Part shown: positions 1-9,121 of the stretch, piece after piece | Numbering within the stretch: the first letter of the stretch is position 1 | How the letters are laid out: each line of letters starts with the position of its first letter | Source: CAVYYW01 sp963772845 | Lineage (GTDB): Bacteria > Bacillota > Bacilli > Bacillales > Sporolactobacillaceae | Length of the DNA stretch: 64,000 nt | Direction: 5' to 3' | Assembly: GCA_963772845.1 (NCBI GenBank) | Contig: CAVYYW010000041.1 | Location: 12,165-76,164, forward strand | Program-made: the position numbers and the translations under genes | The notes under the pieces: generated by a model | What the model saw: only the letters and a program-made list of their open reading frames with translations | What the model was told of the DNA's origin: nothing | The model's database searches: none

Positions 1-1190
1 TCTCTTGCAAAGGTTTCGGCGATTTGAAAACGATGCTTTTCCACTTCTTCTATAGAATAGCCTGTCAGCCGGGCCATTTCTCCAGGATGCGGCGTTAGGA
101 TAACCGGTGCTTTTCTGTTCTTCAATAAAGGAAGTAAGCCTTTTAAATGATAAAGACCATCAGCATCCAGAACAAGAGGTAAATCCTCCTGTCTTAATGC
201 TTCAGCAACAAGCTGTTCCGCTGATTTTTCTCTGCCTAGTCCCGGACCAATGGCCGCACCATCAAAATCATTCCAGGCAATGGCGTGTCTCGGCGTATAG
301 GTTGCTTCAACAATATGATTGGAAAGAACGTCAACCATCCGTTCAGGTACAGAAACGGTTAATCGGCCAAGTCCTGAGCGCAGTGCAGCAAGTCCTGACA
401 TAGCGGCGGCTCCCGGCATCCATTCTGAACCTGCGACAAGCAGGCCGTTTCCATAAGTACCCTTATGGGAATGCGGATCCCGGTGAGGGAGTGCCTTAAT
501 GACATCTTCTCTGCTCAACAGCTTCCTGTTCAGAGGGAGCCTTTTCATCACTTCGCCGGGAATGCCGATGCTAAGAACGCGTGTCTCTCCAAAATAAGAT
601 GAGGCAGGGTAGAGAAACTGGCTGATCTTCGGACAATGCAGCGTCAACGTTATATCAGCTTTGATCGCCTCATTATCTACAGCCGCCTGATCGGAATTTA
701 CACCGCTTGGCATATCAATCGAAATAACTTTTCCCGATGCCCGGTTAATGTCCTTAACCGTTTGAATATAAGAGGGTCTAAGCTCTCCGGTCAAACCGGT
801 TCCGAGTAAAGCATCCACAATCAGATCTGCACTTTCCAGGCTTTCTTTGAATGCCTCCGAGCTGCTGATCTGCTGAATTTCGCCGCCAGCTGCAAGGAAT
901 GCCTTCATGTGAATTTCCGCGTCCCCTTTGATCGCCTCTCTTTCAGTAATAAGCCATACAGAGAATGGATAAGACGTCTCCAATAAATAGCGTGCCGCAG
1001 CAAATCCGTCTCCGCCATTGTTCCCTTTGCCGATTACAATGACCATCCGGCCCCCTTTTTTCAATTCCGGTAAAAGGCTTTGAAAAACAGCTCGTCCTGC
1101 ATTTTCCATTAATACGACGCCGGGCAACCCCATTGACTCAACCGTGGTTCGGTCAATGGTCTGCATTTCTTCTCGTGATACGATTTGCAT
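1..1190 (-). CDS. nnr: Bifunctional NAD(P)HX epimerase/dehydratase, C-terminus cut by window edge
   Basis: Repairs hydrated NAD(P)H: an N-terminal YjeF-type epimerase interconverts R- and S-NAD(P)HX and a C-terminal ribokinase-like domain dehydrates the S form. I read the start as ATG at 1188-1190, preceded by GGGAGGGA. About 396 codons are visible and open to the edge. The first half shows the glycine-rich GKGNNGGDGFAAAR, DALLGTGL and DMPSGVNSDQ motifs of the epimerase. The second half shows HKGTYGNGLLVAGS, GPGLG, LVLDADGL and ILTPHPGEMARL of the dehydratase. The family is usually about 500 residues, so roughly 100 are missing on the left. It lies just downstream of acpS in the same direction, an arrangement common in Bacillaceae. 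Family assignment is firm. Confidence 0.95.
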   Translation of the reverse strand, partial: MQIVSREEMQTIDRTTVESMGLPGVVLMENAGRAVFQSLLPELKKGGRMVIVIGKGNNGGDGFAAARYLLETSYPFSVWLITEREAIKGDAEIHMKAFLAAGGEIQQISSSEAFKESLESADLIVDALLGTGLTGELRPSYIQTVKDINRASGKVISIDMPSGVNSDQAAVDNEAIKADITLTLHCPKISQFLYPASSYFGETRVLSIGIPGEVMKRLPLNRKLLSREDVIKALPHRDPHSHKGTYGNGLLVAGSEWMPGAAAMSGLAALRSGLGRLTVSVPERMVDVLSNHIVEATYTPRHAIAWNDFDGAAIGPGLGREKSAEQLVAEALRQEDLPLVLDADGLYHLKGLLPLLKNRKAPVILTPHPGEMARLTGYSIEEVEKHRFQIAETFAR

Positions 1191-1250
1191 AATAGTCCCT
1201 CCCAGCTATTGTTGAATATATGAGACAACTTGATTGAATATGCTGACTAG

Positions 1251-1610
1251 CTATTTTGAGCTTTCTATAATGACAACGGCTGATGCTGCTGAATCTGTAT
1301 GCGTAATCGCCGTATGCGTTAATTGTTCAGGCCGCCTTTTATCTGTTAAGATTGGCTTTCCGGATGCAAGATTCATCACTTCAATGTCCTGAAAAGAGAG
1401 TTCAGAGCCAATTCCTGTTCCGAGTGCCTTGGCATATGCTTCCTTGGCCGCAAAACGTCCTGCCAGAAACTCAAGCTTCCGTCTATCAGACAGCCCCTGG
1501 AATTTGTCCTGCTCTGCTTTAGTCAGGACCCGGTGAATGAATTTCTCACGAGTCATTTGTTCCTTAATTCTCACAAGTTCAATGAGATCTATTCCAAGTC
1601 CGAGTATCAT
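1251..1610 (-). CDS. acpS: Holo-[acyl-carrier-protein] synthase AcpS
   Basis: Transfers 4'-phosphopantetheine from CoA to the serine of acyl carrier protein, activating fatty-acid synthesis in the cytoplasm. The 119-residue length is typical of the family. The N-terminal GLGIDLIEL carries the magnesium-binding Asp8, and RFAAKEAYAKALG carries the second ligand, Glu57. The start ATG at 1608-1610 follows AAGGTGA. It is divergent from the rhomboid gene and precedes nnr, the same neighbourhood as ydcA-ydcB (acpS) in Bacillus subtilis. The C-terminal part is also family-like, with no sign of damage. Confidence 0.97.
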   Translation of the reverse strand: MILGLGIDLIELVRIKEQMTREKFIHRVLTKAEQDKFQGLSDRRKLEFLAGRFAAKEAYAKALGTGIGSELSFQDIEVMNLASGKPILTDKRRPEQLTHTAITHTDSAASAVVIIESSK

Positions 1611-1698
1611 CGCTTCACCTTTTTTATTTAAGTCTTGTTAGAAAGACTTTATTTTTTGATCTATAATATAAGTATTGTCAATTAGAGGAGGCCTATCT

Positions 1699-2314
1699 TT
1701 GTTCATTAGGACTGAAAATTTCAAGACCTTTCTAAAATTATATCCTGTGGTCACAATTATCTTAGCAATAAACCTGCTTGTCTACCTTGTGTATTTTGTC
1801 GACGGTTTTTTGCATACAGGGATCGGCTACCTTCTCCTGCAATATGGGGTTGGATTTAACGCCGGGATTGAGTACGGCCAGTGGTGGCGGCTGCTTTCAG
1901 CGATATTTTTACATATCACGTTTTCCACATGTTCTATTTAACTGTTTCGCCATCTTTCTTTTTGCCCCAGCTCTGGAAGCCATGCTTGGGAAGACACGAT
2001 TTATCCTGCTGTATCTCGGTACCGGCATAATCGGCAACCTTGCCACTTACTTCTTACAGCCGATGGCCTTTTCTTACCTTGGAGCAAGTGGTGCAATTTA
2101 CGGACTGTTCGGTCTTTACCTATTTATGACGGCATTAAGAAAAGAACTGATTGACCGTCAAAACCGTACCGTCATTTTGGTCATTCTCGTTATGGGATTA
2201 ATCTCTACATTTATATACCCTAATACCGATATTCTCGGTCACCTGTTCGGCCTGATCGCCGGCTTTGCTCTTGGACCCCTTTTTCTGATTGGAATCAAAA
2301 AGCCAATAATTTAA
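1699..2314 (+). pseudogene. Rhomboid intramembrane serine protease, broken by one extra base
   Basis: Rhomboids cleave transmembrane substrates inside the membrane with a Ser-His dyad. The start is probably TTG at 1699, seven bases after the strong site AGAGGAGG; the TTG at 1675 lies upstream of that site and is unlikely. The first frame (to 1941) carries the N-terminal membrane segment and WWRLLSAIFLHI. The +1 frame then continues with SHVLFNCFAIFLFAPALE, GASGAIYGLFG (catalytic Ser) and DILGHLFGLIAG (catalytic His). Removing one base near 1929-1932 joins the frames into FSHVLFN, the conserved rhomboid signature. All catalytic parts survive, so this is either a very young pseudogene or a base-calling error. 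Position next to acpS matches B. subtilis ydcA. Confidence 0.85.
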
Positions 2315-2398
2315 TCTAATATTAAGCTACCTTAACTGTCTTTCTTTTAAACCTGCTGACTAACTGTGCGCAGATTTTAATGACATAAGGTTTCACAA

Positions 2399-2425
2399 AA
2401 CTCGCTAAATCAGCGGGTTTTTTTA
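2399..2425 (+). terminator. Rho-independent terminator downstream of the rhomboid gene
   Basis: Stem ACTCGCT / AGCGGGT (one G-T pair) with a five-base loop, followed directly by seven T. It lies about 85 bases after the rhomboid stop codon and points the same way. Confidence 0.6.
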
Positions 2426-2484
2426 TTTTACAAAAATGAATCCATTTCATAATTAAACAAAAAACCTTTGGCTCCATGCTCACA

Positions 2485-2775
2485 TTTTGACCGATGGGAG
2501 TGAAAGCACGAGACTCCTCGCACGAAGAAAATGCGGTTGCCATCCATTGAAAGCGGAAATACCCTCGCTTTCAATTCTGGGCTTGCGCATTTTCGAGGAG
2601 TCGCGGGTATTTCTAGCTTTCAACTTAGGGCTTGCGCATTTTCAAGGAATCTCGCACCTTTCGCTTCAATCAACGTGGGGAAATGTCCTTCATTAAGGCT
2701 TGGCCATTCTTCCGCGGTAAGTAAGCGGATTCTGCATTTTCAAAGCGTGGACTTTTTCAGTAGCGTCAGCATCGG
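2485..2775. repeat. Dispersed hairpin-rich repeat, copy 1
   Basis: This member of the window-wide repeat family contains the shared words GAGACTCCTCG, TTGAAAGCGGAAATACCCTCGC and CTTTCGCTTCAATCAACG. Two partial copies of a 'TTTC..GGGCTTGCGCATTTTC' segment stand in tandem inside it. It lies between the rhomboid gene's terminator and the permease promoter. Short open frames across it (for example 2531-2905) follow the repeat and have no protein-like composition. Confidence 0.85.
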
Positions 2776-2974
2776 ACAAAACGAGGACATTCCTCTCCCG
2801 TTTAATTATCTTAAAAAATTCTATACATCGTTCGACCTTTTATGTGAATTTTCATTTATGAAATTAGCTCATTTAAATAGCGTGGTTATTGAAAAATATT
2901 TATGAGAGTTATCCAGATGATATTGTTGTAAACAAGTTAATCAAGCACCAAAATACATCACGCTAAACCGCGTT

Positions 2975-3004
2975 ACAGCAGTAAAAACAGCCAGTTTTTG
3001 CTGT
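2975..3004 (+). other. Strong hairpin upstream of the permease promoter
   Basis: ACAGCA-(GT)-AAAAAC pairs with GTTTTTGCTGT across a five-base loop, giving an 11-bp stem with a two-base bulge. No T-run follows. It stands about 50 bases upstream of the -35 box, so it is not an attenuator of that promoter. Its role is unknown. Confidence 0.4.
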
Positions 3005-3056
3005 CATGGTAATTAAATGCAAAACTTAACCATTATTTAGAAAATTTAAAATGTTA

Positions 3057-3085
3057 TTGATTTATCTAAAATTTGTGCCTATAAT
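3057..3085 (+). promoter_or_regulatory. Sigma-A-type promoter of the APC permease
   Basis: TTGATT, a 17-base spacer and a perfect TATAAT box stand about 45 bases upstream of the permease start at 3131. Confidence 0.7.
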
Positions 3086-3130
3086 TTTTATGTAAAGATA
3101 AAAAAATTGTCACAATTGAGGGGGTATACA

Positions 3131-4726
3131 ATGTCACAGGGAAAATTTAAACGAAAGTTAAGTCTTCTGGATCTGACATTGCTTGGTGTTGGTTCAATAA
3201 TTGGTTCCGGATGGCTGTATGCCGCAATGGCAGGAGCCGCATACGCAGGACCGCTCGCATGGATCTCATGGGTTTTAGGTGCAGTAGCTATTATATTTAT
3301 AGGTCTTGTTTATGCCGAATTAGGATCTGCTTTACCGCGTGCAGGCGGATTTGTCCGCTACCCTGATTATTCACATGGTTCCATTGTTGGATTCATGATC
3401 GGCTTTGCATCACTTCTAGCTTACTCCAGCGTTGTTGCTGTTGAGGTTGAAGCTGTAAGGGGTTACGCGCAGACTTGGTGGACGTCGCTCGGAACATCCA
3501 GCGGAACACCGACAGCACTTGGTTTTATTCTTCAAATCGCCCTGCTGGTCGTTTTCTTCTTACTCAACTACTGGAGTGTTAATATCTTCGGTAAAGTTAA
3601 CACTGTCATTACTATTTTTAAGTTTATTGTTCCAACGATCATTATTGTCGTGCTTCTGTCCTTCTTTCACCCAGGAAACTTCAGTGTTATGACTGCAGAC
3701 CCTGGCGGACTTCACGGGACATTTAAAGCGGTTGCAAGTGCAGGTATTGTCTTTGCATTCTTAGGATTCCGCCAGGCAATTGACTTTGCGGGTGAAGCAA
3801 AAAATCCTCAACGCGATGTACCGCTGGCTATTATTCTATCTGTTGTGATCGGATTAATTGTTTATTTATTGCTTCAGATTTCATTTATTGGCGCGATCCC
3901 GCCAGAACAATTAGCTAAAGGCGGCTGGGCTGCACTTAAGTTCAATTCACCTTTTGCTGATATCGCTCTTTTACTTGGGATGTCATGGCTTACTAACCTT
4001 GTTCTTTTCGATGCTGTTATTTCACCGGCAGGAACAGGAAACATTTTCTTATCTGGAACAGCCCGTGTACTCTTTGCTTGGGCTAAGAACGGTTACTTCT
4101 TTAAAGTTTTCCAAAAGGTCGATCCAAAAACGGGTCTTCCTCGTGCCGCATTATGGCTGACACTTATTCTAGCCATCCTTTGGACACTGCCTTCTCAATT
4201 CCAGGTTTGGGGCGGATTAATTTCAGCGGTAACCTCCGCATTCGTTCTGACTTATATGGCTGGACCTATTTCCGTAGGTGCTTTCAGAAAAACAGCTCCT
4301 GATCTTAAGAGACCTTTTAAACTAAAAGGTATGTCTATTGTTTCTCCATTAGCCTTCATCTCTGCTTCTCTTGTTGCTTACTGGAGCGGTTGGAGTGTTA
4401 ACATTCTGCTTGTCGGTCTAACTGTTGTCTCTCTTATTCTTTACTTTGGAATATTCGTTAATACCGACCGTCGATTCAAAGATAATATGAGAGAAGATTT
4501 TAGATCTGCAATTTGGATTTTCATTTATTATATTGTTCTGATCTTCTTCTCCTACTTTGGAACGTATGGCGGCAAAGGCATCATCAAAGGACCGTGGGAT
4601 ACGATTCTTCTCGCAATATGTGCGCTTGTTGTTTACTATATCGGAGTTAATACCGGGCTTAAGAAGCCGCGTATTACGGATGATGAAGAATACGAAGCAG
4701 CAGATATCAAAACGCATAGCTATTAA
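3131..4726 (+). CDS. APC-superfamily amino acid permease (paralog of the gene at 35702)
   Basis: Cytoplasmic-membrane amino acid/proton symporter of the APC superfamily, 531 residues with about twelve hydrophobic segments. The N-terminal GVGSIIGSGWLYAA motif is the APC helix-1 signature, and GFRQAIDFAGEAKNPQRDVP is the conserved loop seen in aspartate- or other amino-acid permeases of Bacillus. The start ATG at 3131 follows TTGAGGGGG; an upstream in-frame TTG at 3107 is less likely because it precedes that site. A promoter stands just upstream, and the gene is closed by a bidirectional terminator, so it is monocistronic. A close paralog lies at 35702-37279 on the other strand, with most signature stretches identical. 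The substrate cannot be read from sequence; YveA-like aspartate uptake is one possibility. Confidence 0.88.
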   Translation: MSQGKFKRKLSLLDLTLLGVGSIIGSGWLYAAMAGAAYAGPLAWISWVLGAVAIIFIGLVYAELGSALPRAGGFVRYPDYSHGSIVGFMIGFASLLAYSSVVAVEVEAVRGYAQTWWTSLGTSSGTPTALGFILQIALLVVFFLLNYWSVNIFGKVNTVITIFKFIVPTIIIVVLLSFFHPGNFSVMTADPGGLHGTFKAVASAGIVFAFLGFRQAIDFAGEAKNPQRDVPLAIILSVVIGLIVYLLLQISFIGAIPPEQLAKGGWAALKFNSPFADIALLLGMSWLTNLVLFDAVISPAGTGNIFLSGTARVLFAWAKNGYFFKVFQKVDPKTGLPRAALWLTLILAILWTLPSQFQVWGGLISAVTSAFVLTYMAGPISVGAFRKTAPDLKRPFKLKGMSIVSPLAFISASLVAYWSGWSVNILLVGLTVVSLILYFGIFVNTDRRFKDNMREDFRSAIWIFIYYIVLIFFSYFGTYGGKGIIKGPWDTILLAICALVVYYIGVNTGLKKPRITDDEEYEAADIKTHSY

Positions 4727-4733
4727 GATAAGC

Positions 4734-4767
4734 AAAAAACGGCTAACCTCAGGTTAGCCGTTTTTTT
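4734..4767. terminator. Bidirectional terminator between APC permease and bpsB
   Basis: AAAAAACGGCTAACC and GGTTAGCCG plus seven T form a perfect GC-containing stem with a three-base loop. The hairpin contains the stop codon of the convergent bpsB gene, so it can end transcription from both sides. Confidence 0.9.
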
Positions 4768-5288
4768 ATTCTTCCCTTGACCGTATAAACAGATTGAAGC
4801 GCTGCTTCCTCAGCCGGGATTCTGACAAACATCATGGCAGAGTTTAGGAGCGTAAATAAAACCGCCGTAAATATGGCATGAAAGATCAGCGGAAAAACAA
4901 CAATTTCGACAGCAACAATCAAGTAATTCGGGTGTTTCAGCCATTTATATGGGCCTTTTTTGACAAGGTCTGCACCAGGAAGAATAATTATTTTTGTATT
5001 CCAATGGTTTCCAAGAGAAGCAATCGTCCATATTCTTAATCCTTGAGTTATCAGAAAAAGTACAAGAGGCAATACTGAAAAAGCAATCAGTTCGCTGCCT
5101 TTCACGAGCACTTCTATAAACAAAGAGAGAAAAAAGCCTATATGAAGGGCCACAAGCCATTTATAATGCTCCGTACCCGCTTCAAACCCTCCAGCTTCTT
5201 TCATTATTCTTTCATGTTTCTTGGCAAGAATCAGTTCAAACAGACGCTGGGCCACTACTAAACTGAACAGACTGAAGAAAAAATTCAT
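4749..5288 (-). CDS. bpsB: Isoprenylcysteine carboxyl methyltransferase-family protein; alkylpyrone O-methyltransferase BpsB (YpbQ)
   Basis: Integral-membrane methyltransferase of 179 residues. In B. subtilis BpsB methylates the alkylpyrones made by BpsA, and the same role is likely here. The protein has four to five hydrophobic segments and the family C-terminal signature GPYKWLKHPNYLIVAVEI. The start ATG at 5286-5288 overlaps the bpsA stop codon (TGATG) and follows GGGAGG, which indicates translational coupling; a longer frame upstream has no ribosome site. The stop codon is inside the terminator hairpin. No SAM-binding Rossmann fold is expected in this family. Confidence 0.9.
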   Translation of the reverse strand: MNFFFSLFSLVVAQRLFELILAKKHERIMKEAGGFEAGTEHYKWLVALHIGFFLSLFIEVLVKGSELIAFSVLPLVLFLITQGLRIWTIASLGNHWNTKIIILPGADLVKKGPYKWLKHPNYLIVAVEIVVFPLIFHAIFTAVLFTLLNSAMMFVRIPAEEAALQSVYTVKGRIKKRLT

Positions 5289-6376
5289 CACTGGGCTGCC
5301 TCCCAAGCGACATCCAGGCATTCTGCGCAAAAACCCGGCCCCATCGACATCATAAGTCCATCTGAGCGTTCCTGCCCATTTTGAGCCATAACCTTTTCCA
5401 GTACAAACAGAACGGTCGGCGATGACATATTCCCATAGCTGCTTAATGTGGACCGTGATGCTGAAAGCTGTTCAGATCCAAGCTGAAAGGCATCTTCCAA
5501 GGCATCAAGCACTTTCTTGCCTCCTGGATGTGCAATAAAATGCTGTGGCAGCGGTACTCCGTCACCTCTCCAGTCATCTACCGCCTTTTTAAGCCATGTT
5601 TTCACAAGAATCGGGATGCTTTTTGAGAACACAACATGCAGTCCGTCATCCTTCACTTCCCACCCCATCACTTCTTCTGAATCTGGGAGGATTAAACTGG
5701 CACTTCCACCAAGGGTTAATTTTGCTGGTTTTTGATGTGCTTTCCCCAAAGGCGACTGATCACCGATTACACAGACACAAGCTGCCCCGTCTGCGAATAA
5801 AGAGGTGCCAACCAGCTGGCTCTTTGAATGGTTACTGCTTTGAAAAGCGAGACTGCAGCATTCTAGGCAAATGAGCAATACGGCATCTTCTGGATAGGCT
5901 TTGCAGTATTCACTCGCTCTTGCAAGTCCAGCTGTCCCCCCTGCACAACCCAAACCCCAAAGCGGCATGCGCTTAACATTTTTTCGGAAACCGAGTTTAT
6001 TTATAAGTCTCACATCGATGCTTGGTGTTGCGAGACCTGTCGTCGAGACAAAAAAAATAGCATCAATTTCTTCAATTCCAATTCTGCGATTCAAAAAAAC
6101 GTCTGAAGAGAGGCATTTTCCAATGACAGCTGACCCTAACATAACGGCTGTCTCAATATACCTTTTATTTCTTTCCTGGAATGAAGGCTTGTTTTCAAAC
6201 CACTCCAAAGGAGCACTTAAATACCTGCGCTCAATCTGCCCATGGTCAAATACCTTCAGCAGCCGATCAAGATTCGGCACATGCTCCTTAAAAAAGCTCT
6301 GGACAAAGGCTTGTGTCTCTTGCTGTGTATACACGTATTCAGGGGTTGCGGTAGCAATAGAAAGTACGGAAGGCAT
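5288..6376 (-). CDS. bpsA: Type III polyketide synthase BpsA (BcsA/YpbP, chalcone-synthase family)
   Basis: Condenses long-chain acyl-CoA with malonyl-CoA to alkylpyrones (established for B. subtilis BpsA). The 362-residue protein has the complete thiolase-fold triad: Cys144 in WGLGCAGGTAGLARA, His in FIAHPGGKKVLDALE, and Asn in SSYGNMSSPTVLFVLE. The C-terminal GPGFCAECLDV matches the chalcone-synthase ending. The start ATG at 6374-6376 follows AAAGGATGATG. It is the first gene of a two-gene operon with bpsB. Products in Bacillus are membrane-associated polyketides; the exact chain length cannot be inferred here. Confidence 0.95.
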   Translation of the reverse strand: MPSVLSIATATPEYVYTQQETQAFVQSFFKEHVPNLDRLLKVFDHGQIERRYLSAPLEWFENKPSFQERNKRYIETAVMLGSAVIGKCLSSDVFLNRRIGIEEIDAIFFVSTTGLATPSIDVRLINKLGFRKNVKRMPLWGLGCAGGTAGLARASEYCKAYPEDAVLLICLECCSLAFQSSNHSKSQLVGTSLFADGAACVCVIGDQSPLGKAHQKPAKLTLGGSASLILPDSEEVMGWEVKDDGLHVVFSKSIPILVKTWLKKAVDDWRGDGVPLPQHFIAHPGGKKVLDALEDAFQLGSEQLSASRSTLSSYGNMSSPTVLFVLEKVMAQNGQERSDGLMMSMGPGFCAECLDVAWEAAQ

Positions 6377-6505
6377 GATTCATCATCCTTTAAATGAGTT
6401 ATGCCTATTGTGTGCTTACCTGCCATTTATATACAAAAAATCATTGTGGCGCAGGACCCACTTTTTCCAAAATAAAAGCTAACGAACTGATAAGCTTGAT
6501 TAATG

Positions 6506-6540
6506 AAAAACCACTAATCCTCAAAAGGATTAGTGGTTTA
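6506..6540 (-). terminator. Terminator of the propeller-like gene
   Basis: A perfect 13-bp stem (AAACCACTAATCC / GGATTAGTGGTTT) with a six-base loop is followed on the minus strand by five T. The stop codon at 6530 lies inside it. Confidence 0.85.
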
Positions 6541-7498
6541 TTACCGGTGAATGAAGGACAGGCAGCTGAGCGGCTGCGGGCCAGTGAAGAACGCGTACAA
6601 TCTTACGCCGTTCATGGCTCCAGTACATCATTGTTTTCGTTCGCTGATTAAATAATAAAAGCTGCTGACCATGCTGGCGAATATGGGTAACCTTTGGAAT
6701 GGTATACGTTATTTTTTCTTCAGTATATCTATTAAAATATGTTAATGTTTCGGCTGTGCCCTCTTCATAATCCAAACCATGAAGAATGAGGTCAGATTGA
6801 TATGTGAATAATTCCCTTACGGCCACTTCAGCCGTTTTTTCCCCCAGCTTCATCCCATTCAGACTGAGCGTCATCACAGTTCCTTTTTTTGAAGAGAAAG
6901 GATAGCTTGTTGCAAGGAAGAAGACATTCTCGGTTTTAACAAGACTGGTCGGATAAAAACCAAAGCCCAGAGAGTGCTTAACAGCCGTCTGAGAAGTCAG
7001 TTGATAAATTAAGGCCTCATCATCTCTTGGCACATAAGACGTGGCGTAAACAGCCCCTTGGTGCATTTCAACATCCCAAAGAAATCCTTCAATCGTCCAT
7101 TGGTTCATCATCTGGTGATTTGTTTTTCCAATCTGATAGACATGCCCTTTATAGTCAACACCCTCACAGGCTGCAATGATACAATCCGGAAATTCATATA
7201 GCGTTGCCTGCCCGTTAAGGACAAAGCGCTTTACAAATTGCCCTTCTGAGTCATACAGATATATCTCACTGGAGGCATGCCGTTTTGTGTTCGTTTCAGT
7301 AAACCAGTAATAACCGCGTCCATCAATCAGCAATTCTTCATACTGAGCCATCAGCTGATGTTTCCGATCAGCTGAAAGATTTAATAAATGAAAGAGATTT
7401 GCAGAAGATCTAGTTACCTCTCGGACTTCACTCAAAAAATCTGGAGTTTCCTTCGATTGACTTACTGGAATTAGGGACTCTTTTAGTACACTTTCCAT
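6530..7498 (-). CDS. Uncharacterized protein, probable beta-propeller, 322 residues
   Basis: I do not recognise a named family. The protein has no signal peptide or membrane segment. After about 60 mostly helical residues, it shows repeated short beta-strand-like runs with aromatic and glycine turns (for example GRGYYWFTET, SEIYLYDSEGQFVKRF, AVYATSYVPRDD, LILHGLDYEEG). This is the pattern of a six- or seven-bladed propeller. The start ATG at 7496-7498 follows AAAGGAGG with a good spacing. It is divergent from the decayed NprR-like regulator and convergent with nothing, ending in its own terminator. A cytoplasmic binding or scaffold role is a guess only. Confidence 0.7.
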   Translation of the reverse strand: MESVLKESLIPVSQSKETPDFLSEVREVTRSSANLFHLLNLSADRKHQLMAQYEELLIDGRGYYWFTETNTKRHASSEIYLYDSEGQFVKRFVLNGQATLYEFPDCIIAACEGVDYKGHVYQIGKTNHQMMNQWTIEGFLWDVEMHQGAVYATSYVPRDDEALIYQLTSQTAVKHSLGFGFYPTSLVKTENVFFLATSYPFSSKKGTVMTLSLNGMKLGEKTAEVAVRELFTYQSDLILHGLDYEEGTAETLTYFNRYTEEKITYTIPKVTHIRQHGQQLLLFNQRTKTMMYWSHERRKIVRVLHWPAAAQLPVLHSPVINH

Positions 7499-7833
7499 CT
7501 GACACGCCTCCTTTAAATTTTTAAAATTAAAAAAATATCACTCAAAAACAAGGAATAAACCGGATTTACTGCGAATCTTTATTAACAGAATGGGTCAAAG
7601 GGTTTACAATAGTATTATTATCCTTTTCCGTGACTTTTGGCGGATGGATAAGATGTCGCTAATAAAGTTACTATAATTAAGCAGGAACCCTTCATATGAA
7701 ATCCTGTTTATTTCTATATATCTATCATAACAGAAAGAGTGGTACTCTTTTATTGGGAAAAAAGGCTTGGAAAGCATCGCTTTATTGGGGGGTCTGAGCT
7801 GGAGTTTTCCCAAACTGTGAAGGAAGGTATACT
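7499..7833. other. Divergent intergenic region, propeller gene / NprR-like gene
   Basis: AT-rich spacer carrying the promoters of two divergent genes. I see no repeat copy and no clear operator. A 69-codon open frame on the minus strand (7604-7813) has no ribosome site and no recognisable composition, and I do not call it. Confidence 0.5.
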
Positions 7834-9106
7834 ATGATAGGCACCAGAATAAGATATTACAGAAAGCGATCTGGATATACTCTTGAACAGCTGGCAGAAG
7901 GAATCTGCTCCGTTTCCTATCTCAGTAAATTTGAACACGGGGAGAAAGCCAGCGATGAAATCGTTCAATTGCTGTGCAACCGGCTGGGTATTTCCTATAA
8001 AGACGTCGACAACAAAGAAGAGCTCGATCAAATCAACCGGCTGCTGGATGAGTGGTATGAGGAGATTAAGGATCGGAATGCTGTAAAGGTACATGAAAGA
8101 GAAGAAAGAACATCACAAGATTTAGCAACAAATATTGAAGACCCTTTAATTATACTAAAATATGATCTTTTCCAATTTCGAATGTATTTATTTGACGAAG
8201 AAAATGAAAAAGGGGAAATCTTATTACAATCAATTGATAATTTAAAGAAATTTTTACTAAAGAATTGGAATACTATTATTATCATTTCAAAGGTATATAT
8301 TATTTCGCTATAGAAAATTATGACAAAGACACATGAAATGTTATGAGAAGAGCTGAAGAGTATTCTCGAATAAGTTAAACTTTAATGATAGTGAAATGCA
8401 GAATTATTTTATCAAATTAGTCTTGACCTATGGCTTTTTACTATCAGATTAATAAATGTGTTGAATATGCTCAATAGAGCATTATTACTTTTTGAAAAAG
8501 ATTATAATTTAAAAAGAATGTCTGATTGTCATAACCTTATTAGGTATTAGTAATCGAAGACTAAATAACTATTAACAATGCGATCACACACTTATGAACA
8601 AGCTCTAAAATTTGCAGATTTATATCATGATACAGAACGAAAAGCTATTATTTATCATAATTTAGGATATGTTGAGTCTTGTAGAGGAAATCATCATAAA
8701 GCCATTAATTATTTGGAAAAAAGTTATGAACTTGCCAAGTAAAAGATTCTAAAAATATTTGTCTAACCATATATTTAATTGCAAAAGAATATTTTAAAAT
8801 TGACGAAAATGATGAAAGCACAAGAATTAATTAGATGAAGGGTCTAGAAGTATCCAAAAGAAAATAATATTACTAGATTCTTACTATGATTTTAATATAT
8901 TAAACATTAAATTAAATAATTAAGAAGGGTTGGAGATATACTTAAGAAAATAAGCAATTCCTCATTTTAAAAAAAATATCAAGATGGGATCAGGTTACTA
9001 GAATACTGCTGAAGAACTTGCCAATATATACTATGATAAGGCAAAATATAAACAGGCAAGCATTTATTATCGCTTAGCCATAGAAGCTAGAAAAAAAATA
9101 AATTAA
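7834..9106 (+). pseudogene. NprR/RRNPP-type quorum-sensing regulator (HTH plus TPR), decayed
   Basis: An intact Xre-type helix-turn-helix (GTRIRYYRKRSGYTLEQLAE..VSYLSKFEHGEK) opens the gene and the first frame runs to 8313. Beyond it, TPR-like protein continues in changing frames. Examples are YYHFKGIYYFAIENYDKD (about 8272-8325), RALLLFEKDYNLKRMSDCHNL (about 8475-8540), ERKAIIYHNLGYVESCRGN (about 8637-8693), NYLEKSYELAK, and AEELANIYYDKAKYKQAS ending at TAA 9104-9106. The total span corresponds to about 424 codons, the length of NprR. A signal-propeptide gene follows directly, as expected for a receptor/peptide pair. Several frameshifts and in-frame stops make the C-terminal peptide-binding half non-functional. 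The truncated HTH-bearing protein (159 residues) might still be made and bind DNA. Confidence 0.85.
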
Positions 9107-9121
9107 AGGGGAGGAAAATTT

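Noticed and set aside
107..403. Plus-strand frame at the left edge
   Set aside because: Antisense to the intact nnr gene.
1699..2314. Programmed frameshift in the rhomboid gene
   Set aside because: No slippery heptamer or downstream structure at the junction; one extra base explains it more simply.
2531..2905. Open frame of 124 codons after the rhomboid gene
   Set aside because: Runs across a repeat copy and carries no ribosome site or recognised motif.
5901..6482. Long plus-strand frame opposite bpsA
   Set aside because: Antisense shadow of an intact, conserved gene; no ribosome site.
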